Below, one piece after another: positions 16,523-26,352 of a stretch of DNA of 63,971 nucleotides. The stretch is from Limnohabitans sp. Rim8 (GTDB lineage: Bacteria > Pseudomonadota > Gammaproteobacteria > Burkholderiales > Burkholderiaceae_C). The notes under the pieces are model-generated. The model had not been told where the DNA came from, searched no databases, and saw only the letters and a program-made list of their open reading frames with translations. The first letter of the stretch is position 1; each line of letters opens with the position of its first letter. A program made the position numbers and the translations under genes. Location: the NCBI GenBank assembly GCA_945897465.1, contig CAMDFK010000005.1, positions 91,848-155,818 of the forward strand, in the 5' to 3' direction.

Positions 16523-17730
16523 GCGGCTTGGTTAGCGGCTAAAAAGGCCACCGCCGCCGCCACGCCGTCGGTGCCAAACGGTATTTTTTGCACCGTCATG
16601 GCCGCTTCGATGCCAGCCAGCGCCCCCAAGATCATGGGCTCGTTCATGTCACCCAAATGGCCGATGCGAAACACCCGACCAGCCAAAGGCCCCAAGCCGC
16701 CCGCCATGGCCACCTGAAAGCGCTCGCGGGCCACGGTGCGCAGGGCTTCGGGGTCGATGCCGGGCGCCACTTCGATGGCCGTGACCGAGGCCGAGCGGGT
16801 CTCGGGCACGCGGGCATGAAAACGCAGGGCGCCTGGCACGGCCCAGCGCTCCACCGCTGCGTGCACCGCACCCGCCAAACGCTGGTGCCGCGCCCACACC
16901 TGGGGCAAGCCCTCGGCTTCGAGCAAGGCGATGGCGGTCTCCAGGCCAGCGATGTGGGCCAGCGGCGGTGTGCCACAAAACTTGGCCGACTGGTTGCCGG
17001 TTTGGCGGCGCTGCCAGTCCCAATAAAAGCGCGGGTCGGCATGCTGGGCTGACCAGGCCATGGCTTGGGCGTTCACAGCCACAAAGCCCAGACCGGGCGG
17101 CATCATCAAACCCTTTTGCGAACTGCCCAAGGCCACGTCCACGCCCAATGCCTCCATGTGAAAAGGACTGGCAGCCAGCGAGGCCACCGCATCGACCACG
17201 TAAAGCGCCGGATGCGCCGCCGCATCGATGGCGCGGCGCACCGCGGCCAGGTCACTGGTCACGCCACTGGAAGTTTCGGTGTGCACCACCAACACCGCGC
17301 TGATCCGGTGGTCTTTGTCATCGCGCAGGGCCTGCTCGATCGCAGCCACATCAAATGGATGGCCCTCTTGATGGGGGGTGCGCTGCAAGGCGACGCCCAA
17401 GCCTTCGATCTGGAGCGCCCACTGGTCCGAGAAGTGGCCCGAGCCCGCCAACAGCAAGGTGTGTTGTGGTGAAGCCAGGTTGGCGGCCACCGACTCCCAC
17501 ATGCCATGCCCGTTGCTGGCAAACAAAAACACATCGGAATTTGGGCTGTGCAACAAGCGCTTCATGCCGCTTTCGCATTCGGCAATCATGGCCGCCACAC
17601 GGGGGTCGGACAAATCGGTCATCGGGCGCTGCATGGCGTGCATGACCTCGTCGGGCACATGGGTCGGGCCGGGCGAATGCACGAACCGGATGCCGGGAAT
17701 TCGGGGTGAGGACGGAGAAAATCGGTTCAT
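16507..17730 (-). CDS. Class V aminotransferase, alanine/serine-glyoxylate type
   Basis: The 407-residue PLP enzyme has the class V layout. An N-terminal substrate loop (HSPGPTHVPDEVMHAMQRPM) is followed by SNGHGMWESVAANL and the cofactor aspartate in YVVDAVASLAASPF. The PLP lysine lies in LGSSQKGLMMPPGLG near 205, and Arg-rich C-terminal elements (RIGHLGDMNEPMILGALAG) complete it. The family transfers the amino group of Ala or Ser to glyoxylate, or acts on related small amino acids. It lies on the minus strand, convergent with the DUF3237 gene, with the DadA-like gene upstream in the same direction but 130 bases away. Confidence 0.85.
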   Translation of the reverse strand: MNRFSPSSPRIPGIRFVHSPGPTHVPDEVMHAMQRPMTDLSDPRVAAMIAECESGMKRLLHSPNSDVFLFASNGHGMWESVAANLASPQHTLLLAGSGHFSDQWALQIEGLGVALQRTPHQEGHPFDVAAIEQALRDDKDHRISAVLVVHTETSSGVTSDLAAVRRAIDAAAHPALYVVDAVASLAASPFHMEALGVDVALGSSQKGLMMPPGLGFVAVNAQAMAWSAQHADPRFYWDWQRRQTGNQSAKFCGTPPLAHIAGLETAIALLEAEGLPQVWARHQRLAGAVHAAVERWAVPGALRFHARVPETRSASVTAIEVAPGIDPEALRTVARERFQVAMAGGLGPLAGRVFRIGHLGDMNEPMILGALAGIEAAMTVQKIPFGTDGVAAAVAFLAANQAAQSTR

Positions 17731-17861
17731 GCCAAGCCTGCGAATCGGTGAAAGAGGATTTCAGTTTAAGACCGTCTGTGGCGCACTGCTGTGACCTGCG
17801 CGATAGCACCAGACTTTAGACAAAACAGGCGCTTGCCAGCGCCAGTGCCCGCAAAGGTATT

Positions 17862-19100
17862 TCAAGCAAACCGCGCCGGCCGATACGGTGCCGGGTCCAG
17901 CAAGGTGTCCTCAGCGCTGACCATCTCGGCCAGCAGCCGCCCGACCACCGGCCCCAGCGTGAAGCCCTGGTGCGCGTGGCCAAAGTTGAACCACAAGCCC
18001 TTGTGTTGCGGCGCGGGCCCCATCACCGGCAACATGTCGGCGGTGCACGGGCGTGCGCCCAGCCAGGGCGGCTCGGGCAGCGGCTGGCCCAAATCCACCA
18101 ACTCACGCGCCAGCACTTCGGCCTTGGCCAGTTGCACGGGCGTAGGCGGGGCATCGATGGGGGCAAATTCAGCGCCCGTGGTCAGGCGCAGGCCGCGCTG
18201 CATGGGGGCCAGTACATAGCCGCGTTCAGCATCGAGCACTGGTTGCCTCAACTGGGCGGGTGTGTGGTAGTGCTGGTGGTAACCGCGCTTGATGAACAAC
18301 GGGAACCGGTAACCCAGCGTGCGGATTAGGGCATCGGCCCAAGGGCCCAACGCCAGTACCGCTTGCTCGGCGTCCACTCGGCCTTCGGTGGTCATCACCG
18401 ACCAGCCCTCGCCTTGAGCCTGCAAGCTGGCAGCGTCGCCCGTCAGCACACGGCCGCCGCGCGCGACAAACAAGTCGGCATACCGCTGCACCAATGCACC
18501 GGGGTTGTTCACTGCCCAAGGGTCCAGCCAATGCACCGCCCCAGCCAAAGAGGCACGCAAAGCGGGCTCAGCCTGGGCCAACTGGGCGGTGTTTTCGGCC
18601 TCAGAACGCACACCAAAACGGGTGCGCAAATCTTCGGCACGCTGCGCGGCCTCGTCCAAAGCCTTGGCCGAGCGGAACACGAACCGAAAGCCTTCACACG
18701 TGACCAGATCCTGCGCAGCCGCAGCGGTGATCAACAGGTCGTGCTCTTCAGTGGCGTGGGCGATCAGGCGGCTGTAGGCCTCGGTGGCTTGTGCATGCCG
18801 CTTGGGGTGTGAGTGATGCAGGTAGCGCAGCAGCGAACCCGCCATCTGCCACAGGCCTCGCGCATGCCAATGCACCTGGGCACCCCGGCCCAGCGCCACG
18901 TTCAACAAGAAGCCCGGCTCACGCGGAAAGGCATAGGGCTCGACCGCCTCCCTTTGAATCAGGCCCGCATTCCCAAACGAAGTTTCTTGGCCGGGCGCAC
19001 GCCGGTCCACCAACGTGACCTCGAAGCCACGTTGCTGCAAATGCAAGGCGGTGCAGGTGCCGACCATGCCCGCGCCCAAAACAAGGATGGAGGAAGTCAT
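17862..19100 (-). CDS. FAD-dependent D-amino acid dehydrogenase-like oxidoreductase (DAO family)
   Basis: The 412-residue flavoprotein starts with an FAD-binding loop, ILVLGAGMVGTCTALHLQQR. The DadA-type SFGNAGLIQREAVEPYAFP follows, then LGPWADALIRTLGYRFPLFIKRGYH and the C-terminal GHAHQGFTLGPVVGRLLAEM. It probably oxidises a D-amino acid or similar amine at the membrane face and passes electrons to the quinone pool. Substrate cannot be assigned, because many DadA paralogues exist. It is divergent from a PaaI-type thioesterase gene. Confidence 0.82.
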   Translation of the reverse strand: MTSSILVLGAGMVGTCTALHLQQRGFEVTLVDRRAPGQETSFGNAGLIQREAVEPYAFPREPGFLLNVALGRGAQVHWHARGLWQMAGSLLRYLHHSHPKRHAQATEAYSRLIAHATEEHDLLITAAAAQDLVTCEGFRFVFRSAKALDEAAQRAEDLRTRFGVRSEAENTAQLAQAEPALRASLAGAVHWLDPWAVNNPGALVQRYADLFVARGGRVLTGDAASLQAQGEGWSVMTTEGRVDAEQAVLALGPWADALIRTLGYRFPLFIKRGYHQHYHTPAQLRQPVLDAERGYVLAPMQRGLRLTTGAEFAPIDAPPTPVQLAKAEVLARELVDLGQPLPEPPWLGARPCTADMLPVMGPAPQHKGLWFNFGHAHQGFTLGPVVGRLLAEMVSAEDTLLDPAPYRPARFA

Positions 19101-19177
19101 GCCTTCAGTATAGAGAGGACAAAGGGTTGCCGGGGGCTCAGGACATGGTGGCGTTTTGCGCTGATTAAACTGTAGGC

Positions 19178-19588
19178 ATGAGCACCACCACCGAATCCCT
19201 GCAGCAATCTTTATCCGACCTGTTCGCCCCCTGGGTGCAGGCGCTGAATCTGAAAGTCGAACGCTTTGACGCCGACAGCGTGACGCTGCGCCTGCCGCAA
19301 AGTGATCAGTTGTCGCGGGTCGGCGGCATGTTGTGTGGGCAGGCCATGATGGCCGCGGCCGACACGGCCATGGTGCTGGCGCTCATCGCGCACTTTGGAC
19401 AGTTTCGGCCCTGCAGCACGGTGCAACTGTCCAGCAGCTTCATGAAGCCGCTGTCGGGCCAGGATGCGTTGGTCACCGCTCGGGTGCTGCGGGCGGGCAA
19501 AGCCATGGCCTTTGGCGAGATCGACTTGACCGGCGCAGACGACGGCAAGAGCGTTTTTCGGGCCAGCACCACCTATGCCCTGATGTGA
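19178..19588 (+). CDS. PaaI-type hotdog thioesterase
   Basis: The 136-residue protein is a single hotdog domain. GGMLCGQAMMAAADTAMVLAL near 47-67 is the helix that holds the catalytic acidic residue in PaaI thioesterases, and QLSSSFMKPLSGQDALVTARV follows. These enzymes cleave acyl-CoA or aryl-CoA thioesters. There is no neighbouring CoA ligase or dehydrogenase to fix the substrate. A small membrane protein gene follows 68 bases downstream on the same strand. Confidence 0.82.
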   Translation: MSTTTESLQQSLSDLFAPWVQALNLKVERFDADSVTLRLPQSDQLSRVGGMLCGQAMMAAADTAMVLALIAHFGQFRPCSTVQLSSSFMKPLSGQDALVTARVLRAGKAMAFGEIDLTGADDGKSVFRASTTYALM

Positions 19589-19656
19589 GCCGGGTTGTCA
19601 GCGGCCCGCCAGCTTGGCTTGGCTACAATATGTCCATTCTTGTTTCGGGGTACCCC

Positions 19657-19791
19657 ATGTCTGCTCACAACGACTCTCACACATCCGACGATCCCGTTGA
19701 AAACGTGGTCAAGCACATTCCCGTGATCATTCCAGCTGCGGGTGCCGTGCTGATTTTCCTGCTGGCTTTCATCGCCGTCTTCATGGCCTGA
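19657..19791 (+). CDS. Small single-pass membrane protein, unknown function
   Basis: The frame encodes 44 residues: a hydrophilic His/Asp/Ser-rich N-terminus (MSAHNDSHTSDDPVENVVKH), then a hydrophobic segment IIPAAGAVLIFLLAFIAVFMA that runs to the stop. The shape is that of a genuine tail-anchored or single-pass membrane microprotein. The ATG at 19630 in the same frame would add nine residues. A good intrinsic terminator follows at 19833, which supports a real transcription unit. I do not recognise the family. Confidence 0.6.
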   Translation: MSAHNDSHTSDDPVENVVKHIPVIIPAAGAVLIFLLAFIAVFMA

Positions 19792-19832
19792 GGCTTTGCC
19801 GCCCCCGGTGCGCCGCTTGGCCGCACCCGCCC

Positions 19833-19868
19833 AACCCGCAACAGCCCGTGCTTTGCGGGTTTTATTTT
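19833..19868. terminator. Intrinsic terminator between the small membrane protein and modC
   Basis: AACCCGCAA (19833-19841) pairs with TTGCGGGTT (19853-19861) over an 11-base loop and is followed by TTATTTT. The T-run serves the plus strand. The A-rich bases before the left arm are too few for strong action on the convergent mod transcript. Confidence 0.7.
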
Positions 19869-21031
19869 GTGCGCACGGGCATGATGTGAAGCGCCCCCGG
19901 CGCAATCAGCAGCTGGACCCAGTCGCCAGCCCCCACTTGCAGACGACGCAGCAACCGGCTGGTCAGGTTCAGGGTGATGGTTTGGCTGGGCAGGGCTTCG
20001 GGCCGGAGCGTGCACAAACTGATCTCGCCCAGCGACAAGACCTCCAGCAGCTGGCAGCGCAAGCGGGTGTGGCCCGGCTGTGCCAGACTGGACATCTCGC
20101 CAACGGCCAGCACGTCCACCTGTTCCCCGTTCAGCACCCAGGTCACGCGGGTGCCGTCATCGATTTTGTTTTTGTCCAAGACGGCCAAGGCCAGTTCGGC
20201 TTCTGGCTGCGCGGGGTCTGTCCAGAACAAGCGCCCCCAGCCGTCCTCACCCTTCACAAAGCGCCCTTCAAAGTGGTTTTGAATGCCCACCAATTCGGCC
20301 ACCCGGGCGTTGCGTGGGCTGGCAAATACTCGGGCGGGCTCACCCGTTTGAAGGGTCTGGCCGGCGTCCACGATCACCACCCGGTCGGCCAGGCGGCGGG
20401 CCTCGGCCAGGTCGTGCGTGACCAGCACCATGGGCACCGACACCTTTTGGCGCAAGGCGGCCAGCTCGCGGTAAAGCGTCTGGCGTGTGGGCGCGTCCAC
20501 CGCAGAAAAGGGTTCGTCCAGCAACAACACACCGGGCAAGACTTGCGGCGCTTCGGCTTGAGCCACTGAGGACCTGGGCATGACCCGCACCAATGCCCGA
20601 GCCAGCGCCACCCGCTGCTGCTGCCCCCCCGATAGCTGGGACGGCCTGCGCTCGCGCAACTCGGCCAAGCCCAAACGAGCGAGCAATGTCTGCACCTCTT
20701 CGCTGGACCAGCCCGGCCCGGCGGCCAGCGCCACATTGGCCTGCGCGGTCATGTGCGGAAAGAGCGCGTAATGCTGAAAGACCAGGCCCGCACGGCGCTG
20801 CTGCGGGGTCAGCTGCACACCCGCTGCCGTGTCCAGCCACGCCTGGCCCGCCACCCGGATGTGGCCTTGCACATCGGCAGGCGTCCACAGCCCGGCAATG
20901 GCGCGCAGCATGCTGGTCTTGCCACTGCCCGACGGCCCGACCAGCGCCACCAACTCCCCCGGGCCGCAGTCAAACTCGGCCTCCAGCCGAATGGGGTTGG
21001 ATGAGCGCAATTGCACTTGCAAGCCGGACAT
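19862..21031 (-). CDS. modC: Molybdate ABC transporter ATP-binding protein ModC
   Basis: The 389-residue protein has an ABC ATPase domain with Walker A GPSGSGKTS near 32, signature LSGGQQQRVALARAL near 130 and Walker B LLLDEPFSAVD. A C-terminal molybdate-binding Mop/TOBE region of about 140 residues follows (LRPEALPSQTITLNLTSRLL near the end). The ATG at 21031 overlaps the modB stop as TGATG; a GTG three bases earlier is possible. It energises molybdate import by ModB. It is the last gene of a modABC operon transcribed from modA. Confidence 0.92.
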   Translation of the reverse strand: MSGLQVQLRSSNPIRLEAEFDCGPGELVALVGPSGSGKTSMLRAIAGLWTPADVQGHIRVAGQAWLDTAAGVQLTPQQRRAGLVFQHYALFPHMTAQANVALAAGPGWSSEEVQTLLARLGLAELRERRPSQLSGGQQQRVALARALVRVMPRSSVAQAEAPQVLPGVLLLDEPFSAVDAPTRQTLYRELAALRQKVSVPMVLVTHDLAEARRLADRVVIVDAGQTLQTGEPARVFASPRNARVAELVGIQNHFEGRFVKGEDGWGRLFWTDPAQPEAELALAVLDKNKIDDGTRVTWVLNGEQVDVLAVGEMSSLAQPGHTRLRCQLLEVLSLGEISLCTLRPEALPSQTITLNLTSRLLRRLQVGAGDWVQLLIAPGALHIMPVRTK

Positions 21032-21708
21032 CACCGCTCCTGCAGGGCACGGCCACGCTGGCCCACCCGGTCAAAGGCCAGCACCAGGCTGAGCGCCAGC
21101 AAAGAGATGCCCATCAGCGCCAGCGCCATCACATGGGCCGACTGCAAATCCATGCCCTGCACCTTGTCATAAAGCGACACCGACAGTGTGCGGGTTTCGC
21201 CCTCGATGTTGCCGCCCACCATGAGCACCACACCAAACTCGCCCAAGGTGTGCGCGGCCGTGAGCGCCATACCGGCCAGCAAACCGGGCCAGGCCAACGG
21301 CAACTCGATGCGCCAAAACGTCTGCCAAGTGGACAAGCCCGAGACCCAGGCCGCCTCGCGCAGGCTGTGCGGCACCGCGGCAAAGGCGCGTTGAATCGGC
21401 TGCACCATGAAAGGCAGGTTGACCAAGACGCTCACCAGCAACAGGCCTTCGAGGGTGAAGACCAGCCGAATGCCGGAATCCGCCAGCCACGCACCCAAAG
21501 CGCTGCCTTGGCCAAAGGCCACCAAAAAATAAAAGCCAATCACCGTGGGCGGCAGCAGCAAAGGCAGCAGCAGCAAGGCCTCCACCACCGGTCGCCCGGC
21601 CCAAGAGGTCACGGCCAACCAGCGGGCCAAGGCCAAGCCCACTGGCAGCAGCGCCAGGGTGGTCATAACGGCCAAAGTCAGCGAGACGTGAAGGGCAGAC
21701 CAATCCAT
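21031..21708 (-). CDS. modB: Molybdate ABC transporter permease ModB
   Basis: The 225-residue permease has five membrane segments. The ABC-permease EAA-type loop appears as HSLREAAWVSGLSTWQTFWRI, followed by AHTLGEFGVVLMVGGNIEGE, which is characteristic of ModB. The start at 21708 (MDWSALHVSLTLAVMTT) fits family length; a longer frame to 21786 would run into modA. It lies 46 bases after modA and overlaps modC by one base, so the three genes are one transcription unit. Confidence 0.9.
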   Translation of the reverse strand: MDWSALHVSLTLAVMTTLALLPVGLALARWLAVTSWAGRPVVEALLLLPLLLPPTVIGFYFLVAFGQGSALGAWLADSGIRLVFTLEGLLLVSVLVNLPFMVQPIQRAFAAVPHSLREAAWVSGLSTWQTFWRIELPLAWPGLLAGMALTAAHTLGEFGVVLMVGGNIEGETRTLSVSLYDKVQGMDLQSAHVMALALMGISLLALSLVLAFDRVGQRGRALQER

Positions 21709-21754
21709 GGGTTGAATTTTTTTGGCGAGTGGAAGTGTGGGGTGTGGGACTGGA

Positions 21755-22558
21755 TTATTGCGGCATGGCGTAGCCATGGCGCACAAACACCGCCTGCGCT
21801 GGGGGGCTCAGCAAAAACCGGTGCCAATTTGCCGCCGCCACACCCGCCCCCTTGAGCAGCACCATGCGCTGGTGCAATGGGCTGTGCAAGTCAGCGGGCA
21901 AGGGCAAAACCTGCAAGCTGCGGGCAATCTCGGGGGCCTGCGCCAGCGCCAGCGCGGTGATACCCGCCTGCGCCGCGCCCGTGGCCACGAACTGGGTGGC
22001 CTGTCCGATGCTGTCGCCCAGCACCTGGCGTGCGGCCGGTAATGGGCCAACGCCTGCGCGCTGCAAAGCCTCCACAGCCGCCACGCCATAAGGGGCCAGT
22101 GCCGGGTTGGCCATGGCGAATTTGTCGCCCGCCTTCATGGCGCGGACCACCGCCGCCAAACCTTGGGCCAGCGGCAGTGCTGAATTTTTAGGCACGATCA
22201 GTGACAAGCGACCCATGGCATAACGCTGCCCGGCATCCACCGTGCGATCGGCTTTGACCAATTCGGCCACCCAAGCCTCGTCGGCCGAGATGAATTGCTC
22301 AACCGGCAAACCCTGCAAAATCTGCCGCGCCAGGTTGCCGGATGCGCCCAAATTCACATCCACTTGGATACCAGTTTGTTGCCTGTAATGGTTCACCAAG
22401 TCAGCAAGTACAAACTTCAAGTTGCTGGCGGCAGCGATTTTGATTCGGGTTGGGCTTTGTGGATGGGCCAGCCAAGGCCCGGCCAAAGGCGCCGACAAAG
22501 CCGCTTTCAACCAGAAACGCCTCTGGGGCTGGAAACCAGAACACCCAGCGCCCGGCAT
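21755..22558 (-). CDS. modA: Molybdate-binding periplasmic protein ModA
   Basis: The 267-residue binding protein has an oxyanion site visible in [14 protein letters not shown] and [12 protein letters not shown]. Downstream blocks [32 protein letters not shown] and the C-terminal [18 protein letters not shown] are all standard for ModA. The N-terminus has [16 protein letters not shown], a twin-arginine-like basic stretch before the hydrophobic core, so Tat export is possible. Starts at 22579 (ATG) and 22615 (GTG) are also possible. The gene is divergent from pckG. No ModE box could be recognised with confidence. Confidence 0.87.
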   Translation of the reverse strand: MPGAGCSGFQPQRRFWLKAALSAPLAGPWLAHPQSPTRIKIAAASNLKFVLADLVNHYRQQTGIQVDVNLGASGNLARQILQGLPVEQFISADEAWVAELVKADRTVDAGQRYAMGRLSLIVPKNSALPLAQGLAAVVRAMKAGDKFAMANPALAPYGVAAVEALQRAGVGPLPAARQVLGDSIGQATQFVATGAAQAGITALALAQAPEIARSLQVLPLPADLHSPLHQRMVLLKGAGVAAANWHRFLLSPPAQAVFVRHGYAMPQ

Positions 22559-22777
22559 AACGTCATGCTTCTTTTGCATAGTTTTAAAGAGGTTTTCAGC
22601 CTTGCTGACAGGCACAGAACAGACAGACTCCCTAAAATCGAGGCCCGCTTGTTACAACGCCGTTACAGCCACTTTTTCCAGCTTCACAGACCTCAGTATC
22701 TCAGCCCAACAGCCGTTTTTTCAAAGCCCCTGCGCAGTGGTTTTGAAAAAACGATTTTTAAACTTGGAGCACTTCCC

Positions 22778-24643
22778 ATGAATTCACCCGTGATGCAGGG
22801 CTTGGCCCTCAATACGCCCGCTTACGTCAAAAACGCCAAGCTGATCGCTTGGGTCGCCGAAATGGCCGCCCTGTGCAAGCCTGCCAACATTCACTGGTGT
22901 GACGGCTCCCAAGAAGAGTACGACCGTCTGTGCGCGGAGCTGGTGGCGGCCGGCACCTTCAAAAAACTCAACCCTGCCAAGCGCGCCAACTCTTACCTGG
23001 CGTGCTCCGACCCTTCAGACGTGGCCCGTGTGGAAGACCGCACCTTCATCTGCTCGGCCAAAAAAGAAGACGCCGGCCCCACCAACAATTGGATGGAGCC
23101 CGCGCAAATGCGCGCCACGCTGAACCCGCTGTTTGACGGCTGCATGGCTGGTCGCACCATGTACGTGGTGCCTTTCTCGATGGGCCCCTTGGGCTCGCAC
23201 ATCAGCCACATCGGCATTGAGCTGAGCGACAGCGCCTACGTGGCCGTGAACCAGAAAATCATGACCCGCATGGGTAAAGCCGTGTACGACGTGCTGGGCA
23301 CCGACGGCGAATTCGTGCCCTGCATGCACACCGTGGGCGCGCCTTTGGCAGCTGGCGAAAAAGACAAGACCTCCTGGCCTTGCAACCCCACCACCAAATA
23401 CATCGTGCACTACCCCGAGACCCGCGAAATCTGGTCTTATGGTTCGGGCTACGGCGGCAACGCGCTGCTGGGCAAGAAGTGCTTTGCGCTGCGCATCGCG
23501 TCCAACATGGGCAAAGACCAAGGCTGGCTGGCCGAGCACATGCTCATCTTGGGCGTGACCAACCCCGAAGGCAAAAAATACCACGTGGCAGCGGCTTTCC
23601 CCAGCGCCTGCGGCAAAACCAACTTCTCGATGCTGGTACCACCCGCCGCGTTTGACGGCTGGAAGGTCACCACCATCGGTGACGACATCGCCTGGGTCAA
23701 GCCCCACACCGACGGCAAAATGTACGCCATCAACCCCGAAGCCGGTTACTTTGGCGTGGCCCCCGGCACCAACATGAAGACCAACCCCAACTGCATGCTG
23801 AGCCTGCACAAGGACGTGATCTTCACCAACGTGGCCCTGACGGACGACGGCGACGTGTGGTGGGAAGGCATGGAAAAAGACACCGGCTCTTTGCCCGACC
23901 ATTTGATCGACTGGCAAGGCAAGGACTGGACGCCCCAGATCGCCAAAGAAACCGGCGCCAAAGCCGCTCACCCCAACGCCCGCTTCACCGTAGCCGCGAC
24001 CAACAACCCCGCACTCGACCCCGCTTGGGACGACGCTGCAGGCGTGTCGATCGACGCCTTCATGTTCGGCGGCCGCCGCTCCACCACCGTGCCACTCGTC
24101 ACCGAAGCACGCAGCTGGACCGAAGGCGTGTACATGGCCGCCACCATGGGGTCTGAGACCACCGCTGCGGCCTTTGGCGCACAAGGCGTGGTGCGCCGCG
24201 ACCCCTTCGCCATGCTGCCATTTTGCGGCTACAACATGAGCGACTACTTCCAGCACTGGCTGGACACGGGTGCCAAAGCCACTGCCGCTGGCCACAAGCT
24301 GCCCGCCATGTTTTGTGTGAACTGGTTCCGCAAGGGCGAAGACGGCTCGTTTGTCTGGCCTGGCTACGGAGACAACATGCGCGTCTTGAAGTGGATGATC
24401 GACCGCCTGGAAGGCAAAGCCGCTGGCCAAGACACCATGTTCGGCGTGGCTCCCACTTACGAAGAGATCAACTGGAGCGGTATTTCCTTCAGCGCCGAAC
24501 AGTTCAAGGCCGTGACCAACATCGACCCCGCCGCTTGGCAAGCCGAGTTCAAGCTGCACGAGGAGCACTTTGCGCACCTGAGCTACCACCTGCCCCAGGC
24601 CTTGCTCGAGACCAAGGCTGCCCTGCAGTCGCGCTTGGCTTAA
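22778..24643 (+). CDS. pckG: Phosphoenolpyruvate carboxykinase (GTP)
   Basis: The 621-residue enzyme is of the GTP-dependent class. The P-loop [16 protein letters not shown] lies near 275-290 and the metal-binding GDDIAWVK near 300. The substrate-binding block [18 protein letters not shown] and the C-terminal [18 protein letters not shown] also fit. It converts oxaloacetate and GTP to PEP, the entry to gluconeogenesis during growth on organic acids. That suits a genome rich in carboxylate transporters. GGAG lies 8 bases before the ATG at 22778; a frame extending upstream to 22295 overlaps modA and is rejected. A terminator follows at 24685. Confidence 0.96.
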   Translation: MNSPVMQGLALNTPAYVKNAKLIAWVAEMAALCKPANIHWCDGSQEEYDRLCAELVAAGTFKKLNPAKRANSYLACSDPSDVARVEDRTFICSAKKEDAGPTNNWMEPAQMRATLNPLFDGCMAGRTMYVVPFSMGPLGSHISHIGIELSDSAYVAVNQKIMTRMGKAVYDVLGTDGEFVPCMHTVGAPLAAGEKDKTSWPCNPTTKYIVHYPETREIWSYGSGYGGNALLGKKCFALRIASNMGKDQGWLAEHMLILGVTNPEGKKYHVAAAFPSACGKTNFSMLVPPAAFDGWKVTTIGDDIAWVKPHTDGKMYAINPEAGYFGVAPGTNMKTNPNCMLSLHKDVIFTNVALTDDGDVWWEGMEKDTGSLPDHLIDWQGKDWTPQIAKETGAKAAHPNARFTVAATNNPALDPAWDDAAGVSIDAFMFGGRRSTTVPLVTEARSWTEGVYMAATMGSETTAAAFGAQGVVRRDPFAMLPFCGYNMSDYFQHWLDTGAKATAAGHKLPAMFCVNWFRKGEDGSFVWPGYGDNMRVLKWMIDRLEGKAAGQDTMFGVAPTYEEINWSGISFSAEQFKAVTNIDPAAWQAEFKLHEEHFAHLSYHLPQALLETKAALQSRLA

Positions 24644-24684
24644 ATCCATTCAGGTCAAGCGCCCAAACGGCGCTCAGCCTCGCA

Positions 24685-24717
24685 ACCGCCCCGGCCACAA
24701 ACCAGGGCGGTTTTTTT
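24685..24717 (+). terminator. Intrinsic terminator after pckG
   Basis: ACCGCCC (24685-24691) and GGGCGGT (24705-24711) form a stem around a 13-base loop, followed by a run of seven T. It lies 42 bases after the pckG stop and before the DMT transporter gene, so the two genes are separate units. Confidence 0.8.
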
Positions 24718-24774
24718 ATCGCCAAATCCTGCCGACTCGTCATGTCGACAGGTCATATCGTCACAATCGAGCCC

Positions 24775-25677
24775 ATGTCCTTGTTTCAAAACGCTGAATC
24801 CCGCACCCGCATTGCCCTGTGGCTGATGTGGATCACCCCCGCCCTGTGGTCGGTCAATTACATCGTGGCCCGCTCGGCCCCCGGCGTGATCGAGCCGCAC
24901 ATGCTGGCCTTGGGCCGCTGGGCCTTGGCGGGTGTGATCCTGGCTTTTGTGGCCCGCAGCGAGCTCTGGCGCGAGCGCCGCAGCACCCTGGCCGACAGCG
25001 GGCGCTACCTGGTGCTGGGCACTTTGGGCATGCTCATTTGTGGCGCCTGGGTGTACCAAGGCGCCAAAACGACCTCGGCCATCAACATCGCACTGATCTA
25101 TGCCGCATCGCCCGTGCTGATCGCGCTGGGCGCTGTGGTTTGGTTGGGCGAGCGGTTCTCGTGGCGGCAAGGCTTGGGCGTGCTGGTGGCCATGGCCGGG
25201 GTTTTTCATGTGGTGGTCAAAGGCCAATGGCTGTCGCTGGGCCTGGTGCAATGGGTGGCAGGCGATGCGTGGATCGTGGTCGCCATGGCCGCGTGGGCCG
25301 TCTTTGCATTGCTGCAAAAAAAATGGAGCACACCTTTGGGCTCTACCGCCCGCTTGGCCGCCATCTGCATGGGCGGCGTGATCGTCTTGCTGCCCTTCAG
25401 CCTCTGGGAATTCCTTCAAGCTGATCGCCCAGCTTGGACGTTACAGGCCACCGCACTGGTCGTGGCCGCGGGGCTACTGCCCGGCATTGGGGCGTATTGG
25501 GCCTATGGTTTCAGTCAAAAAGTACTGGGTGCCAGTCGCGTGGCCGCCAGCATGTACTTGGGCCCTTTGTACGGCGGCCTGGCCGCCTGGCTGGTGTTAG
25601 GCGAAGCCATGGGCTGGCACCACATCATGGGCGCTGCGCTGATCTTGCCCGGGATTTACATGGCCTCCAAGCGCTGA
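24775..25677 (+). CDS. EamA/DMT family transporter
   Basis: The 300-residue protein has ten predicted membrane segments in two repeated EamA halves: LWLMWITPALWSVNYIVARS at the start and YLGPLYGGLAAWLVLGEAM near the end. Members export metabolites such as amino acids or nucleosides; the substrate is unknown. The ATG at 24775 fits the family; an in-frame ATG at 24742 would add eleven residues. The pckG terminator separates it from the gene before. Confidence 0.85.
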   Translation: MSLFQNAESRTRIALWLMWITPALWSVNYIVARSAPGVIEPHMLALGRWALAGVILAFVARSELWRERRSTLADSGRYLVLGTLGMLICGAWVYQGAKTTSAINIALIYAASPVLIALGAVVWLGERFSWRQGLGVLVAMAGVFHVVVKGQWLSLGLVQWVAGDAWIVVAMAAWAVFALLQKKWSTPLGSTARLAAICMGGVIVLLPFSLWEFLQADRPAWTLQATALVVAAGLLPGIGAYWAYGFSQKVLGASRVAASMYLGPLYGGLAAWLVLGEAMGWHHIMGAALILPGIYMASKR

Positions 25678-25736
25678 ACTGGGGCCTTGTGAAAGACCCT
25701 GCCCAGTCGCGGGTAGACCATGGGCAGGCCAAGCGC

Positions 25737-26207
25737 TCAAATGTAATAAAGACGATCACGCACCAGTCTGCCGGCGCAGCAAGTCGTAAGTGTTTCCAAA
25801 TTTTGAGCAGGCACATTGTCAACCGAAGCACGGTCCATCGCCACTTGCAGGTCGCTCATCAGGCGTGGATCAGACTTTGCCAATAACAACAAACGCTCTT
25901 CAGCGCGGCAGCGTGCCACATGGGCTGACCAGGCATCTAGGCCGTTCATGAGGTTTTGCGCCAAGTGGCGCGTCAGGCCACGCAGCACCACGATGGCCAA
26001 AACGGCCACGGCCCACAGCGCCAGCCAAGCGGCCACCGCATGGGATTCGGCCCAGCTGTCGATCATCTGATCGACGCCAACGACCCATGCGGCCACGCCT
26101 GCAGCCAGCAAGAGGTTCGCGAGGGTTTTACTCGAAGAACGGGGGGCTGTGTTGACAGCCGGCATGGCGGGCAGGGTGCCCAAGACAGATTCAGTGTTGG
26201 TGTTCAT
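25737..26207 (-). CDS. Hypothetical protein with two membrane segments
   Basis: The 156-residue protein has a Ser/Thr-rich N-terminus and two hydrophobic segments (about 29-50 and 55-77: LANLLLAAGVAAWVVGVDQM and AVAAWLALWAVAVLAIVVL). A cytoplasmic, probably helical C-terminal half follows (ARCRAEERLLLLAKSDPRLM). It looks like the membrane-anchored hypothetical proteins common in Comamonadaceae. No function can be assigned. The gene is divergent from the LysR gene across 145 bases that could hold promoters for both. Confidence 0.65.
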   Translation of the reverse strand: MNTNTESVLGTLPAMPAVNTAPRSSSKTLANLLLAAGVAAWVVGVDQMIDSWAESHAVAAWLALWAVAVLAIVVLRGLTRHLAQNLMNGLDAWSAHVARCRAEERLLLLAKSDPRLMSDLQVAMDRASVDNVPAQNLETLTTCCAGRLVRDRLYYI

Positions 26208-26352
26208 TTTGTGTTCCCTTGATTCGGTTTTGTTTCCTTTGGCAAGCCAAAAAACAAGATCCTGTGTTGAATCATAGGGTTTTTACCAATGTCGCTCAAC
26301 TTTATCTTCTTAATGGCCTTCATTCATAATGGTGATAGTTTAAAACACGCCC

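Noticed and set aside
23015-24649. Long open frame (544 codons) on the minus strand opposite pckG
   Set aside because: It is antisense to a well-supported enzyme gene. The product is rich in His, Gly and Val without any family motif, which is typical of mirror frames in high-GC DNA.
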